Shown piece by piece: positions 62,096 through 64,000 of a stretch of 64,000 nt of DNA. A program made the position numbers and the translations under genes. Below the pieces are notes generated by a model that saw nothing but the letters and a program-made list of their open reading frames with translations, had not been told where the DNA came from and searched no databases. This stretch comes from a bacterium (GTDB lineage Bacteria > UBA8248): the NCBI GenBank assembly GCA_022825065.1, contig JAJDYR010000015.1, positions 1 to 64,000 on the forward strand. Direction: 5' to 3'. Each line of letters starts with the position of its first letter. The first letter of the stretch is position 1.

Positions 62096-63214
62096 TCAAA
62101 TCGAGACCGCTCCGGAAAGCACCATGAACACATAGGCCTTGGCTTGCCTGAGCTGATCTCCGGATATGACCAGCTTGATGTGGTGAATGCCCCGCAGCAG
62201 TAAAAACGGCCCGGATTTCGCGAAAAGCGTCGTCGGTTTCGAAACCCAGCCGGCAAGCGCCTCAACCTTCTCCGGAACGACAAGGTCCTCATGGCGCAGG
62301 GCTTCCAGAAACGGGTCCCAATCGGTCAGACCGTCGAGCCAATAACGCGCATCTTTCGTATATCTCTGCTTGACGATGAGCGTCAGGCCGAGCGTCGGAC
62401 CGACGCCCGCTTCGCGCACGTCGATATTCAACCCGGTTCTGACGATATCCGCGCGATCCCTGAAGCGTGAAATCACGGAATCGACGGCCGGTATATGACC
62501 CGGCCAACCCGTGTTTTCGAGATAGCGGCATACCTCCCCCTGCGATTTGAAGCCCATGATCGCCAGGCGGATCGTGCGTTCCCGGGACGGGAATACCCCG
62601 AACGAATCCAGGCGCGTGTCTTCGGGCTGCGCCAGGTAAACCCGTTCGACGTTCTCCCGTTCCGCAGCTATCTTCTCCCAGCCGACGGCGGAAACGAGGG
62701 CGTCCACCACGATTCCGACGTCATCCTGGAGGCCCCCGCCGCCGTATAACGTGCGCTCACCGGGCCGCAGGAAGATGCCCGGCAACGAATCTTTGCCGCC
62801 CGGTGCGGAATCCATGTCATACTCCAGCATCAATTTGCGTCCCACAATCTCCCGCAGGGGCGAGTTCGGTGCTTCCATTTCCAGGAACAGCCGCCTGACC
62901 GCCCTCGCGGTTTCGTCCGCCTCGTCGGTCCGCGCACACTCCTCGAAAAAATCGCCTGATCGGTTCCCGCTCGCCAGCGAGACGCCGAAATCCGCCAGTG
63001 GCCGAGCGTCGTGCAGAGGCAGTTCGAAACCGAACGGCTGGGCGCCCATGGTGACGGGAAGTCGGCTCGCGAGTTCCAGTATGCGCTCCCACTCCCGCTC
63101 TCCGATCAGAACCGGCGAAATCCTGCCCCGAAAGCGCGCCAGCAAATCTCCCATGGCGCCGCCTTCCTCGGCGAGACGGTCCTGGGTAAGCGAGACTGCT
63201 TCGTCGATATCCAT
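62096..63214 (-). CDS. RiPP-cluster protein of unknown family
   Basis: A 372-residue soluble protein that I do not recognise as any known RiPP enzyme. It lies 9 bp after the YcaO gene and so is part of the same operon. Visible features are an N-terminal acidic region, ELPLHDARPLADFGVSL, EIVGRKLMLEYDMDS and a Gly-rich loop TLYGGGGLQDDVGIVV. A C-terminal segment (about residues 255-372) has GLTLIVKQRYTKDARYW and the end LRGIHHIKLVISGDQ then QAKAYVFMVLSG. No membrane segment, zinc motif or nucleotide loop is seen. A leader-binding or partner-protein role is possible but not shown. Confidence 0.65.
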   Translation of the reverse strand: MDIDEAVSLTQDRLAEEGGAMGDLLARFRGRISPVLIGEREWERILELASRLPVTMGAQPFGFELPLHDARPLADFGVSLASGNRSGDFFEECARTDEADETARAVRRLFLEMEAPNSPLREIVGRKLMLEYDMDSAPGGKDSLPGIFLRPGERTLYGGGGLQDDVGIVVDALVSAVGWEKIAAERENVERVYLAQPEDTRLDSFGVFPSRERTIRLAIMGFKSQGEVCRYLENTGWPGHIPAVDSVISRFRDRADIVRTGLNIDVREAGVGPTLGLTLIVKQRYTKDARYWLDGLTDWDPFLEALRHEDLVVPEKVEALAGWVSKPTTLFAKSGPFLLLRGIHHIKLVISGDQLRQAKAYVFMVLSGAVSI

Positions 63215-63223
63215 ATCGGTTCC

Positions 63224-64000
63224 TTACGCGATCACGGGCGCGGGATTCAAATCGGCTTCGGCCAGGGGATGTTCGCGGCAGCCCATGCGGAGGGGCACGT
63301 CGTACAGGCGCCCGGGCGCGAATCTTGCCCAGAAATGGCGCATGCCCGGCACGATGACCCGCGCAACCGGCATGCCGATGTCCGGTCGGGTCTGGTCCAG
63401 CACGAGGAACTCCATGCCCCTGGCTTCCACCAACGCCCGGCAATGCTCCACGTCCTCGCGCGTGTCCGCCGATTCGATCACCGGATAGTCCGATCCTTGC
63501 CTGAGCGGCGCGTCCGGCGCAGGCGCCAGCCAGGAACAATCGGCGAGTCGGGCCGTCTTCCACCAGTTGAGCGCCAGCGGATCGTCGATCATGGGCTTGC
63601 CGTCGCCCCCGCCGGGACGCGGCAGCCAGGTCAGGCACTGGTTCAGCTCGCAAACCGCGCGCAGGGCCGCCAGCCGCGGGTCCGCATGGGCGCCGGCGCC
63701 GTATATGATGTCCTCGGTGTCCGCGTCCGGTCTGCGCGAGAGCGCGACGAACGAAGGGATTCCGATATCGGAGGTAACGTCGAGCAACCACACTTCCCGC
63801 TCGTAGCGGGCGTAGTAGTCCGCGGCCGATGCCAGGAATTCGTCGTCAAAGCCCGAAAGATCGACCCCGGGCGCTCTCAGCCCGTTATACCACCAGATGG
63901 CGAACGCATCGCGCTCGACCAGTTCATAGAAGCCTTGCAGGATGGCCTCCTCCAGGGTGTTCCCCGCGGCGCAGCCGTTGGAATCGGCGATCAGATCGGC
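63224..64000 (-). CDS. YcaO-domain cyclodehydratase (partial, window edge)
   Basis: ATP-dependent YcaO enzyme that would convert cysteines of the precursor to thiazolines. About 259 residues of the C-terminal part are in the window; the gene continues past 64000. The classical YcaO ATP/metal signature DSNGCAAGNTLEEAILQ then GFYELVERDAFAIWWYN is intact (glutamates and Q), followed by LDVTSDIGIPSFVALS, GAGAHADPRLAALRAVCELNQ and VIVPGMRHFWARFAPGRLYD. The C-terminus ends NPAPVIA, only loosely resembling the PxPxP tail of azoline-forming YcaO proteins. Whether an E1-like or ocin-ThiF domain precedes it cannot be seen. Confidence 0.92.
   Translation of the reverse strand, partial: ADLIADSNGCAAGNTLEEAILQGFYELVERDAFAIWWYNGLRAPGVDLSGFDDEFLASAADYYARYEREVWLLDVTSDIGIPSFVALSRRPDADTEDIIYGAGAHADPRLAALRAVCELNQCLTWLPRPGGGDGKPMIDDPLALNWWKTARLADCSWLAPAPDAPLRQGSDYPVIESADTREDVEHCRALVEARGMEFLVLDQTRPDIGMPVARVIVPGMRHFWARFAPGRLYDVPLRMGCREHPLAEADLNPAPVIA

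Overview
The window is GC-rich, densely packed DNA from a Gram-negative, respiring or scavenging heterotroph. The evidence is six secretion-signal-bearing substrate-binding proteins, two lipobox lipoproteins, TRAP and tripartite tricarboxylate transporters, and a Pst/PhoRB system with the large form of the Pst permeases. No rRNA, complete tRNA, phage or transposase gene is visible. Taxonomy cannot be fixed from these genes. An uncultivated, proteobacterium-like lineage (for example a Tectomicrobia- or deltaproteobacteria-like group) fits the mix of solute transporters, LLM flavoenzymes, hydantoinases and G/C-tract intergenic repeats, but this is inference.

Layout. 0-1.3 kb: an AAA_14/DUF4143 ATPase with a damaged N-terminus. 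1.4-16.1 kb (minus strand): two complete tripartite tricarboxylate transporter operons (tctCBA) flanking an aldehyde dehydrogenase, a transglutaminase-like protein, an LLM flavoenzyme and a complete Liv-type ABC transporter. 16.6-20.2 kb: an isonitrile-hydratase-like protein, an FkbM methyltransferase and two GT25 glycosyltransferases; the first two plus-strand genes share a promoter-like block. 20.3-23.4 kb: a NitT/TauT-type ABC transporter. 24.0-32.5 kb: an acyl-CoA ligase/LLM/hydantoinase A operon and a separated hydantoinase B, bracketed and interrupted by two membrane-anchored repeat-helix proteins. 33.1-38.1 kb: an RraA-like protein, a zinc alcohol dehydrogenase and a TRAP transporter. 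38.3-39.6 kb: a DinB-like and a YHS-domain protein. 39.7-49.8 kb: phoU-pstBACS-phoRB with a likely PHO box. 50.2-56.0 kb: a carbohydrate-type ABC transporter whose last permease gene is tandemly duplicated. 57.0-59.2 kb: two paralogous barrel-type lipoproteins. 59.8-60.8 kb: a nitronate monooxygenase. 61.6-64.0 kb: a RiPP locus.

Most genes form uptake-plus-catabolism modules: a periplasmic binding protein is encoded first, often followed by a strong intergenic hairpin, then the membrane and ATPase subunits, with oxidoreductases alongside. Intergenic spaces repeatedly carry a nested inverted repeat with G/C-tract arms and GTTGTTGAAAAAG-type ends, which looks like a non-autonomous mobile element.

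The most novel part is the right edge. A nitrile-hydratase-leader-type precursor peptide ending in the five-residue core LCCCW has its own promoter and RBS. It faces a convergent operon encoding a YcaO cyclodehydratase (cut by the window edge) and a 372-residue protein of unknown family. This predicts a very short azol(in)e-containing peptide.
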